From Capitulum mitella (lineage: Eukaryota; Arthropoda; Thecostraca; Pollicipedomorpha; Pollicipedidae), in assembly GCA_030062745.1 (NCBI GenBank), contig CP099848.1, positions 22,818,378 to 22,882,377 of the forward strand: a stretch of DNA of 64,000 bases, in the 5' to 3' direction. Below the pieces are notes generated by a model. That model searched no databases. It worked only from the letters and a program-made list of their open reading frames with translations, and was not told the origin of the DNA. Shown piece by piece: positions 1 to 10,145 of the stretch. Position 1 is the first letter of the stretch, and every line of letters begins with the position of its first letter. The translations under genes and the position numbers were made by a program.

Positions 1-539
1 AGATCCGCCATTGTCTTGAGGCCACTTGGGTCAGTTCATGTGGTAGGTACTGCTGTGGTTGACGCACTGGGGCGCTGAATAAATGAAGAGCTCTGGCAGA
101 GGTCGAAATCTTTGGCTGCCTCCCGCACATCTTTGACAAGGTAATCTGTATCCTCTCAGTGCATTGCTGCCCACTGTTAGTGTACTGTTTACGTTTGATA
201 AGGCGAGGTGTCTCCTGATCAGACTTGTGATTCAGGATCGAATCAGAATGGATTCTGATTCACGAGCTCTTCTTGTGCATCAGAATCAGAATTGATTCAT
301 TATTCAACGACCGTGAATCAGAATCAGAATGAGCATCCGGGGTGAACGGTTGCAAAATTAGTTGCGGGGAGGGGCTCAGCCCTGGGTTACCCCAAATAAC
401 ATGTGTCCACTGATGTTCCGGACAAAATTCAATTACTAATAGCGCGAACACCGTAAGTCCATTGAAAGCAAAATTTTGCACTGAGGAGGCCCAGGGCATA
501 ATGTTCGTGCTGATAAATTATAAAGCTGTCTTATTTTTA
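1..539. other. no gene recognised; GAATCA-rich patch
   Basis: I see no supportable gene here. Positions 225-330 are low-complexity, built from alternating GAATCA and TGATTC words. The same composition recurs at about 2107-2215, 49436-49570 and 50275-50440, so it is a dispersed simple-sequence type in this genome rather than part of a gene. Confidence 0.6.
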
Positions 540-1740
540 ACTTCCACGATGTTGCGAAACAAAGAGCGTGTCAGAAAAATGGTGCGCAGATTTACGGGGC
601 TCAAGCCAAATGTGCCAAAATGCGATGTTGTGAGGCATTTTAAAGATAGGGGAAATACTAGATGCACCGTATATGATATCATACGGAAGCTCGAGAGAAG
701 CGGCACCACTGAGCATGGCGGCAATAGTAAAGCCGCAAGACCGTGCCGCTAAGAGGACGCCAGAAAGAGGAATGCGTTTCTGAGGGCAGCGACCAATAAA
801 GCTGGCGTGTGCTCTGCCTTTTGGCCCGCCGTTTTGGGGTGAGCATGAGTTACGAGGCAAAAATTCTAAAGGAAGAAGGGATTGAGTATAGAGGGTGGAG
901 GAAGGCACCAAATTCCATACAAAATGAAGCAAACAAACACATGTGCACGTCACCTGGCACGAACATCACTACCAGCATGCGAGAAATGGAGGTGGTCATG
1001 GATGATGAAACCTATTTGATATTTTCCGGTCGGCCACAACAAAAATCTATGCTGGTCGAGGAAGTGACATACCGGAAGACGTGAGGTATATTCCAGCCGA
1101 TAAGGTCCCAATGAAAATGGTGGTCTGGATCACCAGGCTCGTAGCCAGGATTTTCTTCAGAGGGGGAAAATGTCAAATTTTGTCATATGCCATTGGCATA
1201 TGACGATATTTATGGGAAAACGCAGGAATTTTACGTAATTTCCGTCATATTTAGCGCACAGGGAAACCTATGTTTGCTTTTGAAACATGTATATGATCAT
1301 TATTCTGCATTGGTGCGAAATCGCCATATATCTAGTGAGGACCGCTTGGTTCAGGGGAGGCCATGTCCCCCATGCGCCTTGGCTACGGTCCTGTCGATCA
1401 CCATCTCCCAAGAGGGGTCTCTAGACCGTCTCCTTCCCAGTCGGGCCAACGTGGGAGGCGACATCTATCGACAACATTGTCTGCGGGATGGGCTGCTGCC
1501 AGTTCTGCAACAGAAAGAACCGGATGATGGCAATCTTTTCGGGCCAGACCTGGCTGCGGTACATCATGTCCATCAGACGACCTCGTTTCTGGAGGATGCC
1601 GCCTGCCAGTCGTCAGACGAGAGGATAACTCTCTGAATGTACCTCAGCTGCGCCCAGTGGAGGATTTCTGGGCAATCCTAAAGCAGGTGGTGTATGAAGG
1701 AGGATGTGTGGGATCTCTGAGGTGGCACTCTAGCGCCGAA
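540..1740 (+). pseudogene. mariner-type transposase copy, decayed and interrupted
   Basis: This is a degraded transposase of the Tc1/mariner superfamily, the DDE enzyme that cuts and pastes its own element. A helix-turn-helix-like N-terminal part (KERVRKMVRRF, then VYDIIRKLERSGT) lies at 550-720. The first catalytic Asp is in the motif VMDDETYLIFSG at about 996-1032. The second is in LFGPDLAAVHH at about 1537-1570, and the C-terminal motif QLRPVEDFWAILK is at about 1645-1685. These pieces lie in different frames with stops between them, so the protein cannot be made. A 261-bp element sits at 1135-1395 between the two catalytic motifs. I saw no clear outer terminal repeats. Superfamily assignment is secure; the subfamily is not. 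Confidence 0.8.
1135..1395 (+). mobile_element. 261-bp TIR element (MITE-like) nested in the mariner copy
   Basis: The insert is flanked by direct repeats GATCACC at 1128-1134 and 1396-1402, and has imperfect inverted ends (AGGCTCGTAGCC on the left, reverse complement of the right end AGGACCGTAGCC). Removing the insert and one flank restores the mariner frame through VVWIT-ISQEG. A conserved odd palindrome, CATATGCCA-T-TGGCATATG, lies at 1184-1202. A second copy in reverse orientation lies at about 35224-35480. It has no coding capacity. The 7-bp (possibly 8-bp with one mismatch) target duplication would fit hAT-type mobilisation, but that is inference. Confidence 0.75.
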
Positions 1741-2571
1741 TCAGAAAAGCACTAGCGTCTCTGGACACGGAAGTGCCGCGCATGAATATGAAGGGTGTGG
1801 GTGCGCGCGTGAAGGCCGCAAGCCACTTTGGTGTCACTCACCTGCTTCACTGAGTGTCGAATGATAGATGATGTGTTCATGTTCCGTCCTAGATCTGAAT
1901 TCAGTAATTTGAATACAAATGAGTTATGCGGCACTGGATTTTGTCCAGATAATTAATGGGCACATGTTACTGATTTCTCCCCGGGTTTGGGCCATTCAAT
2001 TTGACCATGGCCATTCAATCGTATGGGGGGAGGGGGCTGGCTGTAAGGTTGAGAGGGATGAGCTAAAAGTCGGGGGGGGGCTGGAGCCCCCAAATGTATA
2101 AGATCCTTTAATCCTGATCAGAATCATCTCTTGGTTGAAGGATCAGACCCGATTCGATTCAGAGTTTTTAGGAATCGATTCAGGGAACTGATTCCCGTAT
2201 CTTGATTCAATTGAATGCATGCTTTCTTTACTTAATAAGTGAACCATTTGTTACCAAAATCTATAAGGATGACAACGAGGAGTCTTTCAGCACTGAAAAT
2301 GATATGAAATTCTGAGCGTACTACTTCGTCGTGCTGAAATTACATCTAGTAACAGTTTGTGTCTACGTTTCGAGCCCAGAGGTCAACTGGGGTCGTAGAA
2401 CTCACTTAGGCTCACTTTAAGTGAGTCCTTTGGGGTGCTGAATCGTATTCTGATGAGCAAAGCTGCCTGTCTTTGATCCAAAGAAACCAGCTAAGGACGT
2501 CCGGCCAATGATCGGCCAATTGAGACGCCCACTGGCCGGTGATTTAACAGAGGCAGGGCTACAACTCAATT
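1741..2571. other. intergenic; GATTC low-complexity patch
   Basis: I see no supportable gene. Positions 2107-2215 repeat GATTCAGA/GAATCGATTC-like words. The rest is unremarkable AT-rich sequence. Confidence 0.5.
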
Positions 2572-3146
2572 TTTAACCCTCGCCGGACGAGGGGGTGCCA
2601 TCTCCCCCGAAACAATGTGTCCGAGACCACAGCAACATGGCGCAAGACAGTGCCGTGAAATTTGGCATAGCTGACGATACATTCGTTGCACATGTTTTGC
2701 AAAAAGAGGGAACCCTGGTCTTCTCAGATCATGAGCTATGATGCCATTACTGAAGGCTTGGACAGCGATTATTGAGCTAAACGTCGTTTGTTTACTTGTT
2801 TAGGTCAATAAGTATAAATACACGGCAGATGAGGGGTATAAAGTCGGTTCAGAACGGTGGTGCACATGCGAACAGGTCACTTTAGATAGGTTGATGACCG
2901 TTTCAAGGCCAAACGAGGGCGATAACCTAAGATGAGTTTTTTGTTCTGAAAACGATGACCTTTATTGGCCTTAGATCGATATTGCTACTATACTAATTCT
3001 TGGCACGGAATATGATAAAGGAGACGATTTCCAGACCTATTCGGCCCTAAATGTATTGTTTTTAAGTTTGGCTTATACACTTGTAAGCCAAATAGTTTCT
3101 ACGCATAGTTTAGCGTGACATAGGTCACTGGTTGACCTGAGATGGT
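2572..3146. repeat. interspersed repeat material with TTAACCC end and AGGTCA motifs
   Basis: A TTAACCCTCGCCGG terminus at about 2572 resembles the ends of the TTAA-flanked elements elsewhere in the window. Positions about 2960-3146, read on the minus strand, align by eye with about 14165-14365 on the plus strand. Both have AGGTCAACCAGTGACCTA, then an AAAACNATACATTT core, GGGCCNAATAGG, and CCTTTATCATAT at similar spacing. This is a dispersed non-coding family; full element limits are not clear. Confidence 0.55.
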
Positions 3147-3379
3147 CGAAGGGGATACTGTTAGATTCATTGGGCACACAGCTATCGATTGCTTCTCGTC
3201 CCGTGACGTTAGCTCAGTTAGGGGGCAAATGGCGAGGAGGTGTTTACCACCTTCCCTCTCGTCGTTGATACCAGAGAAAATCCTTCCCGTCCGACGAGGC
3301 TTAAATCAAGAAAACGTGATACGTATATCGTGCATATACTTTTAGCTATGAAACTCATTGTTTTTTTTGTGTTACAGGC

Positions 3380-5812
3380 ATATGAGAGACAACGTGTAAA
3401 TGTCAGTTATGTGCCTTTGGACACAAGGAATTCCGGTACTACCTCCAACATCTGAAATTCACTCAAATCAAGAAAACTTTAAAGTCAAGTGCCTTTCATG
3501 CCCAGCAGTTTTTTTTCAAGTCTGATATCATTTAGACGGCACATCAAATTACATTCACGTCTCTCAGCAAGAACACAGGGCACAGCAGCTCATGCGTTCG
3601 AGGGTACATGTGAACAGCATGACACCACTCATCAGGGACAGTGGTGTCATCCAGGGGAGATCGGTAACAAAGAAAGTGGCAATGCATAATCAGAGGTAAA
3701 CCACTTTGAAAACAACCACTCAGATGTTGCAAGAGCTCTCCTGCGCTTGAAGGCGCACGCAAACCTCACCGATAAGGCATGCTCTATGGCAGCTGCTGAG
3801 TTTGAAGTGATAAGTTGTAAAACTGCTACAGAAGTGAAGGCTGCCTTGGGCTGTGGCCCAGATGATACAGTCAAAGATGATTTACCTACTCTGAGTGCTG
3901 CAAGAGAATTCAAAAATATGCACTGCCTTTCCAAGTATTTAAAGGATGCAAAGGGATACTGCGTGCCAAACCAAGTTAACTTACCATCTTCACCAGAGCA
4001 ACCATCTGCAAGCTATCAGTACATTTCAGTGAAAGAGCAGCTGCAACGCCTGCTGGACAAAGGACTTCTCACAGATGACATGCGCCAAGAGAGGAAGACA
4101 TTTAACCCAACAAATTCATGTGATGTAGTCCTTAGATGATTTGTATTCCAGAGAACCTTGTGATGGGCTTGAGAGATGTATTGAACTGACTGTGTATTAT
4201 GAAGTGCAAACAGGAAATGCATTGGGTGCATCAGCCAAAGCTGGCAAATTGGGGGCATTTTATTTCACACTAAGTAACTTCAGCAAGTATGACAAGTCAA
4301 GAATAAAATACATGTTCCTGACACTGCTGTTCCAGACACAGATCCTCGATGCATATGATATGAATGAAACAGCCGGTCCACGGGTTAATGAGATTAACAA
4401 CTTGGAGCAGTTTGGACTGCAGCGGAATGTCTCTGACAAGCATATTAGTGTTCGGTTATTGTTTTTCGTCTGCGACGACCTCGCAGCCCATGAACTCAGT
4501 GGTTTGGAAAGGAATTTTAGCGATGCACAACACTGCTGTCGGTTCTGTCCAGCTCCATCGTCACTCATCAAATGGGGCACATCGTTGAATGAAGTGAAAC
4601 TGGCGACGGGTGACAGCTTCAGCAAGCTTGAAAAAATTTATTTTGATGATGAAGTGAATCGACTTAAGCAGGGACAACACAGCTATTTTCAGAGGCTTGG
4701 TCCTTTGGCCGGGTTGCACAGCTTCAGTGTGCCAGGTGGTTTGCCACGTGATGCATGCCATGATGTGCTAGAGGGAATTGCCAAATACACAGTCTCCATG
4801 GTACTCACTGAACTGTGTCTCAGAAAGGAAGCTATAGCCTTGGGGAACATAAATGGCCTTATTTCACGCTTTCCCTACGGCGATGAAGACAAAAGGGATA
4901 AGCTGAACCCATTCTCGGCTGCAAAGGGTAAGGTTGTAGTAAAGGCAACAGCAGCCCAGGTGTGGACAATCCTTCGCCTCCTGCCCCTTATGATTGGAGA
5001 CAGTTTACCTCCTTGTGATGAATGGAGAACACTGACGAGCTTTCAAAAATAGCTGAGTATGTATTTGCACCAAAGCTGGATGAATGTGATATGATGATAC
5101 TCCAGAACATGGTCGAATTATGGCTTAAGCTTGTACAGAAGACATACATGGGATTTGCTCTGAAACCAAAATTCCATTACCTTCTGCATTATTTAGGAGA
5201 GATAAGGCAACGTGGCCTCCCAGGTACTACTGGACTCTAAGATTCGAACAAAAGCATCAGGTGCTGAAGAATTTGTCAAAAAATAGCATGTGCGGGAAGA
5301 TTATTGCTCGGACGCATGTAATCAAGCATCAACAGTATATGGCCTTAGAGCAGAGGGAACCAGACTACTTGAAGCCGATAGGGCCAGAAGTGACGCGTAA
5401 GGCCAGTGACGAAATCTGCAGTTTGATAAACAGAGGGCAATGTTATAGGACGGACAGTGTTGTTGCCTTCAACGATGGTGAGAGACATGTGCTGAGAATT
5501 ACCACGCATCTTTATGAAGACGGTTCAGTGCAGATAGACAAGGCTGAAGTCTCATCATACTGCCGCCACACAAACTCGTATGAACTAAAGAAAACTGGAA
5601 GTAAAGAGCTCAGTGCAGAAAACCTTATTGATAGTTTCCCTCTAGCAATGTACAAATCAAGGGTTACTCTACGCCACTTTGCAGAAGGAATATCAGTTTG
5701 GTGGAAAAATATTCCATTTATTTACACCAATGCTACCTTCATAACGTTGCAAATGGCCGTTTCAGTGTATGCCTGCTATAATAACATGGCCGCTTCAGTG
5801 TATGCCTGTTAA
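3380..5812 (+). pseudogene. zinc-finger transposon-like gene, frameshifted
   Basis: Successive reading frames make one degraded protein. After a possible acceptor (TTACAG at about 3373-3378), a C2H2-like fragment with CQLCAFG and YLQHLK occurs near 3400-3470. A second finger follows (CLSCPAVFF, then a frameshift, then ISFRRHIKLH) near 3490-3560. The body is read at 3747-4139, 4141-5052, 5022-5240 and 5243-5812. The 4141-5052 part carries HCCRFC and GGLPRDACHDVLEGIAKY. That layout (a Cys pair, then a Pro-Gly turn and HD.LEG) matches uncharacterised transposon-derived proteins of fish, cnidarians and arthropods as I remember them. No catalytic function can be assigned. At least three frame changes make it non-functional as genomic DNA, unless small introns explain some. 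The near-duplicate tail (VSVYACYNNM / ASVYAC) is an internal repeat. Confidence 0.6.
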
Positions 5813-5828
5813 AATAACCTCTATTCAT

Positions 5829-5973
5829 AGGCGCAGTCAAGGGGCCCCGGGGGCCCGGCCCCCCTTAGGCCCACATTTTCGTGCGTATCATTGCACATCG
5901 TCTTCCCAGCAGGCGGTTTTCGTATTTTAGTCCACTCTGAGCTTCCCTTAGTAAAATCCTGGCTGCGCCCCTG
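5829..5973. mobile_element. short TIR element, about 145 bp
   Basis: The ends are inverted: AGGCGCAGTCAAGG on the left, and GGCTGCGCCCCTG on the right, reading CAGGGGCGCAGCC in reverse. A GGGCCCC-rich segment follows the left end. There is no coding capacity. Size and ends fit a MITE; the family is unknown and no target duplication is obvious. Confidence 0.45.
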
Positions 5974-6700
5974 CATGTATTTGTTCTATTGAGTCAGAAA
6001 ACAGTCAAATCAACCAATGAGTTTATTCTCATTCTGACTTAGCTTGCCAAGAAATACTGACCAGTTGCACTAATTTGTATTTTCTTCGGATTAATCAAAG
6101 CCACTGTCATCTATTCCATATCATATGTTTGTGGAACACTAAAAAAAACTGAGCACATCCTTGTCGTTCTTGTTCTTGTGGAGTTTGGGCGCACAGCCGC
6201 TCGGGCTCAAACGTCCGCGTCAAATCTTGTCTGGAAGGTCTGGTGGTATGAGAAGTTATTTAACAGCAACCTTGGTTGCTAAATAGTGCATGTTTTAACT
6301 AAGGAGTGAAGGAGAGAAACATGTGGGAAAATGTATCGTCAGAGGTGAGAGAACAAGTGGATTTGTTTGAGGAAACACATCAGGGCTTATATAACTGGTT
6401 CGTTGTTTCCTAATATACCGTGTAATGAGAATGCTAGGTTTAAGCTTCGTCACGTCAGTCGTGGTTTTTTTCTTTCTCTCTGGTACCTCTGGCAGTCAAA
6501 GAGTATGTGCCATACTGAAATGTATGAGTGACATGGGACACATAGAGGTCTGTCTGAGTGATTTATTATGTGTAAGTGAGTCAATCTTGTGTGTCCCAGT
6601 CGTAAGCGTGCCAAAACAGTTTCTTCCCGGCGGTTTTGGCGGTAGCTGGTATCCTATTCAGCAACTGAATTTTTGATGTGTTTTAGAAGTGTTGGACGAG
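5974..6700. other. intergenic, nothing recognised
   Basis: I see no supportable gene. A plus-strand ORF at 6425-6676 begins with a hydrophobic stretch but has no recognisable domain or flanking gene signals. Confidence 0.4.
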
Positions 6701-6745
6701 GATGGCTGTGCCAATATCCATCAAAATATTGATAGATCAGTTTCT

Positions 6746-7225
6746 TTATTTCTGGAAAAATTTTCTGTGACCAACTGGGACCGGGGTGACTGTGGTTATT
6801 CGTAAGGCTTCCTTTGCTCGCATATCTGCTCTTTCGTTACCACGTATGCTTTGGTGACTGGGAATCCATGAAAATTTAACGGTCATGCCCTTCTCTGTGA
6901 TGTCGCAATACAAGTCGAATATAAGAACATTGAGGGGGGCCGGCTCGCGCAATGACTGTAGGGCCTGGAGAGCGGAGAGTGAGTCAGAGCAGATAACCGA
7001 TTTCCGGATGCCTTGAGCCTGAATAAATTTCAGGCTTTGATGAACTGCGCTAAGTTCCGCGATGAAAACGGAAATTTTGTCCGATAATCTGTATCGTCCG
7101 GCGATTTGTCTGTTCATAAAAGCGCACCCTACTGTGCCGTGTTCTTTGGAGCCTTCAGTAAAAAAAGAAGTGGTAGTCCGAATGATTTTCAACAAACCGC
7201 AAGAACCTCTCCTGTACTTTATCAT
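6746..7225 (-). pseudogene. LINE RNase H domain
   Basis: This is the C-terminal RNase H domain of the Jockey/I-type LINE, the activity that removes RNA from the RNA-DNA hybrid. Visible motifs, in order: FTEGSKEHGTVG (normally TDGS), AELSAVHQSL (catalytic Glu), CSDSLSALQAL (catalytic Asp) and WIPSHQSIRGNERAD (His and final Asp). The first catalytic Asp appears as Glu. The domain is open for 159 codons but is separated by a stop and frame change from the reverse transcriptase upstream. The element's 3' end must lie below 6746; I could not place it or see a poly(A)-type tail with certainty. Confidence 0.85.
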
Positions 7226-7352
7226 GGTCTAGGGTGTGCTTGTTTTGTGAGGTGAGCATTTGGAAACTGATCTGCGAGATGGTCCAAGGAGGGTGGCTAC
7301 TGTGAATTTTGCTCACGTTGGTCGGCAACAAGAAGCCTATGTCTTTGCAGAC

Positions 7353-8834
7353 TTAGTGAAAACGTAGTGACAGAGGAAAACCGCAGAGTCGATAAATTCT
7401 TTGTTCGTCCGTGTGTTTGAGGTATTCCAGAAAGTGTTTCAGATGGTAGCAAGGGTGTTCTCGGTCGCTTAAAATCCGTAGGAAATACCGTGTGGTCATC
7501 TTCCACCTCCTCAGCGACAGTGGTGGCACGTTAGCCTCAACTCTGAGACTTTCAACCGGTGAGGTTCGCAGAGGGCCCAGTGCGATTCTCAGACAAACGT
7601 TTTGTATGGTCTCTAAAGACTGAAGGGCCCTTGACGAGTGGTCAAATACTTGTGCGCCGTATTCTAGAATTGGTCTGATCAGGACGAAGTACATACGAAG
7701 AATAGTTTTTCTATCTGCCCCGGGTCTTGAACCAGCTATGCATTTAAGGCAGGGAATTCTTCTCATCGCTCTTGCCTTAAGAAATGTATGTGAGTGGTGA
7801 AATTTAACTTGGTGTCCAGGTGTACTCCTAGAGATCTGACGTTTTCCACGAATCTGATGGGCTTCCCATTGAGAAGGAGATCTATCGAAGGTCTGCACTG
7901 CTCGTTTCTTACCTTTTTTTTTGAAAATGATTGCTTTCGATTTCGGTGCAGAGAATGAGAAACCCCGTTTTTTGGCCCAGTCTTCAGTTCGGGAAAGGGC
8001 AGATTGGAAAGTCTGAAAAATCAACCGCGGGTTTTTTTCCGATTGCCCACAGAGCACAGTCATCTGCGTACAGTGCGTGAGACACACCAACCGGACATTC
8101 GTCGAAGAGATCATTAATCATGAAAGAAAAAGCAGAGGAGAAATGACCCCGCCCTGGACCACACCATTGTCCAGGGGGAAGGAGTCCGAGAGGGTTCCGC
8201 TTTTAACCTGTAGTGTCCGGCCGCTGAGATAAAAATTTATAAAATGCATGAAGTGTCCACGGAAATCTATGTGATGGAGTTTTGTAAGAAGACCTGCTCG
8301 GGACACCATATTATAGGCGTACTTACCGTCGAGGAAAATTGCCACGGTAAACTTTCTTGCGAATAAGCCGCCGCGTATGTCAGATTCAAGGCGAAGTGCA
8401 TGGTCAACTGTGGTTCGCCCATGGCGAAAAGCACGTTGGTATTTCGACAGAATTTGAAATTTTTCGGCGTGCCACAACATCCTGGAGTTCACCATTCTTT
8501 CCATGATTTTGCATAAACAAGAAGTAAGTTGCATTGGTCGGTAGGACTAAGGTTCGTCTGTAGGTTTTCCAAGTTTTAAAAGAGGAACAACAAAAGCGTG
8601 CTTCCAAGTCGTGGGGATTCTGTTCTGCGTTCAGACATAACTGAAGAAAGCAAGTAGTCTGCTTGTTTGGCTGTCGTCAAGCTGCTTGAGAAATTCATGG
8701 TGAATGAGATCCGGACCAACCAATGTTGAACCGGATGAATTTATGAATGAGTTCAGTTCGTGCAAAGAGACAGGATTGTTGTATGGCTCTGAGTCGTTTG
8801 AATGGAGATCAAAGTCCGGCAAGTTGTTTGTCAT
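7353..8834 (-). pseudogene. LINE reverse transcriptase domain
   Basis: Reverse transcriptase of a Jockey-type non-LTR retrotransposon, broken into several frames. In order from 8834 down: a fingers motif (STLVGPDLIHHEFLKQL), LTSCLCKIMERMVNSR, RAFRHGRTTVDHALRLE, a palm A segment reading VAIFLDGKYAYNMV (normally DLEKAYD, so altered), GVVQGGVISPLLF, then the active-site YADD at 8059-8070 in another frame, and the thumb (MYFVLIRPILEYGAQVF). The YADD box survives although the flanking ORF is shifted at about 8114. The element is therefore dead in this copy but not ancient. Confidence 0.9.
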
Positions 8835-9299
8835 AAGACTGTCTTGGATACGAAAGCCTGGGTCAAAGGTTTGTGGAGGACGACAGTTGGGAGTAAAATT
8901 GACCGAGGTGACTGGCCACTTCTTTTGGGTTATCTACCTGAATTCCTTGGATTTTTAGAACTGGAAGAGGACGCTGGAAGCTTCTTTTGTGTATAAAACT
9001 TCGAACAGTATCCCATAATGTGTGCACGGGTGTGGAGGTGATGAATTTACTCAGGAGCTGTAGCCAACTGGACTGCTTAGCTGTTCGAATAGTTCGTCTA
9101 GCTTTGGCTTTTCCCTTTTTGTAGTCGAGGAGAGTAGTGGGATTTTTCTGTTTGGACGGGAACGATTTAATGCTCTTTTTCGCGCTGCTATTGCCTGTTT
9201 ACAGGCGTCAGACCACCACGGACACCTGTATTTCCCTTTTGGCTTGGTCGTTAGGATATGTCGCGCAGCGGAAATAATCGATTGTGTTACTTTTATGCA

Positions 9300-10014
9300 G
9301 GCAGAGTCAGCATCTGTGAATTCGGTGGCAATTTGAAACTGTGCTCGGAAGAAGTCCCAGTCAGCTTTTTTTTAATGCTCCACCCTGCTAGAGGATCGCA
9401 TTGGGAATGTGTTGTTTGGGTTGCACCGTCTACGTATTTAATTGTTATCGGAAAGTAATCACTAGAAAGAGGGTCGTTTTCAGTTTCCCATGAAAGGAAA
9501 GGAGCTAATCCGCTAGAACATAGTGAAATATCAATGTGTGAGACTAGTCAAGAGAATTCATCCAGCCGTGTCGGGAAGCCGTTGTTCAAGACATGTAAAG
9601 CGTTGATTTTAATGAGTTGTTCAAAGACTAATCCTCCTCTGTCGCATCGGTCAGAACCCCATAAAAAATGTTTGCTGTTGGCGTCCAAACACAGTATGAA
9701 TGGCGTTGGGAGCTGATCAGTGAGGTTTTGTAGATCTTGAAGACAAATAGGTACGCCTGGAGGGAGATATAGGGAACATACACTGATACGGCGGTTTGAA
9801 GTGAGAGCCGTGCAGGCGATCGCTTTTAGGTCTGTTTGAACCATAGCTCTCTGTGAGGTATTTTGCTAGAAATGTGTATGGCAACTCCACCATGGTGTCT
9901 GTGAACGTCATCGCATTTTATGAACATAGAGTATCCGGGTAGACGGAAGTCGTACGGGTCGTCTGTGAGGAAATGTGTCTCCTGTAAACATATAATATTA
10001 GAAAAACAAAACAT
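9300..10014 (-). pseudogene. LINE APE-type endonuclease domain
   Basis: N-terminal endonuclease of ORF2, which nicks target DNA. Visible: CLQETHF (catalytic Glu), GGVAIHIS, ISVCSLYLPPG, and FILCLDANSKHFLWGSDRCDRGG, where the DAN and GS pattern is typical. The motifs are split over frames at 9826-10014, 9717-9911 and 9548-9844. A linker with CPWWSDACKQAIAARKRA follows at about 9190-9240. This order, endonuclease then reverse transcriptase then RNase H, is that of Jockey/I-group elements. Confidence 0.85.
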
Positions 10015-10145
10015 CAGTAAAGGTTTGATTTCGGCCCATTTGCTAATTAGACTAGGACATTTCCACTAAAGAATAGTCATTAATACTGTTGTAGAGCCTA
10101 AGGCAGAAACCCTGTCTCTGGGAAAGTAGTGGCATTGGGTGTGAT

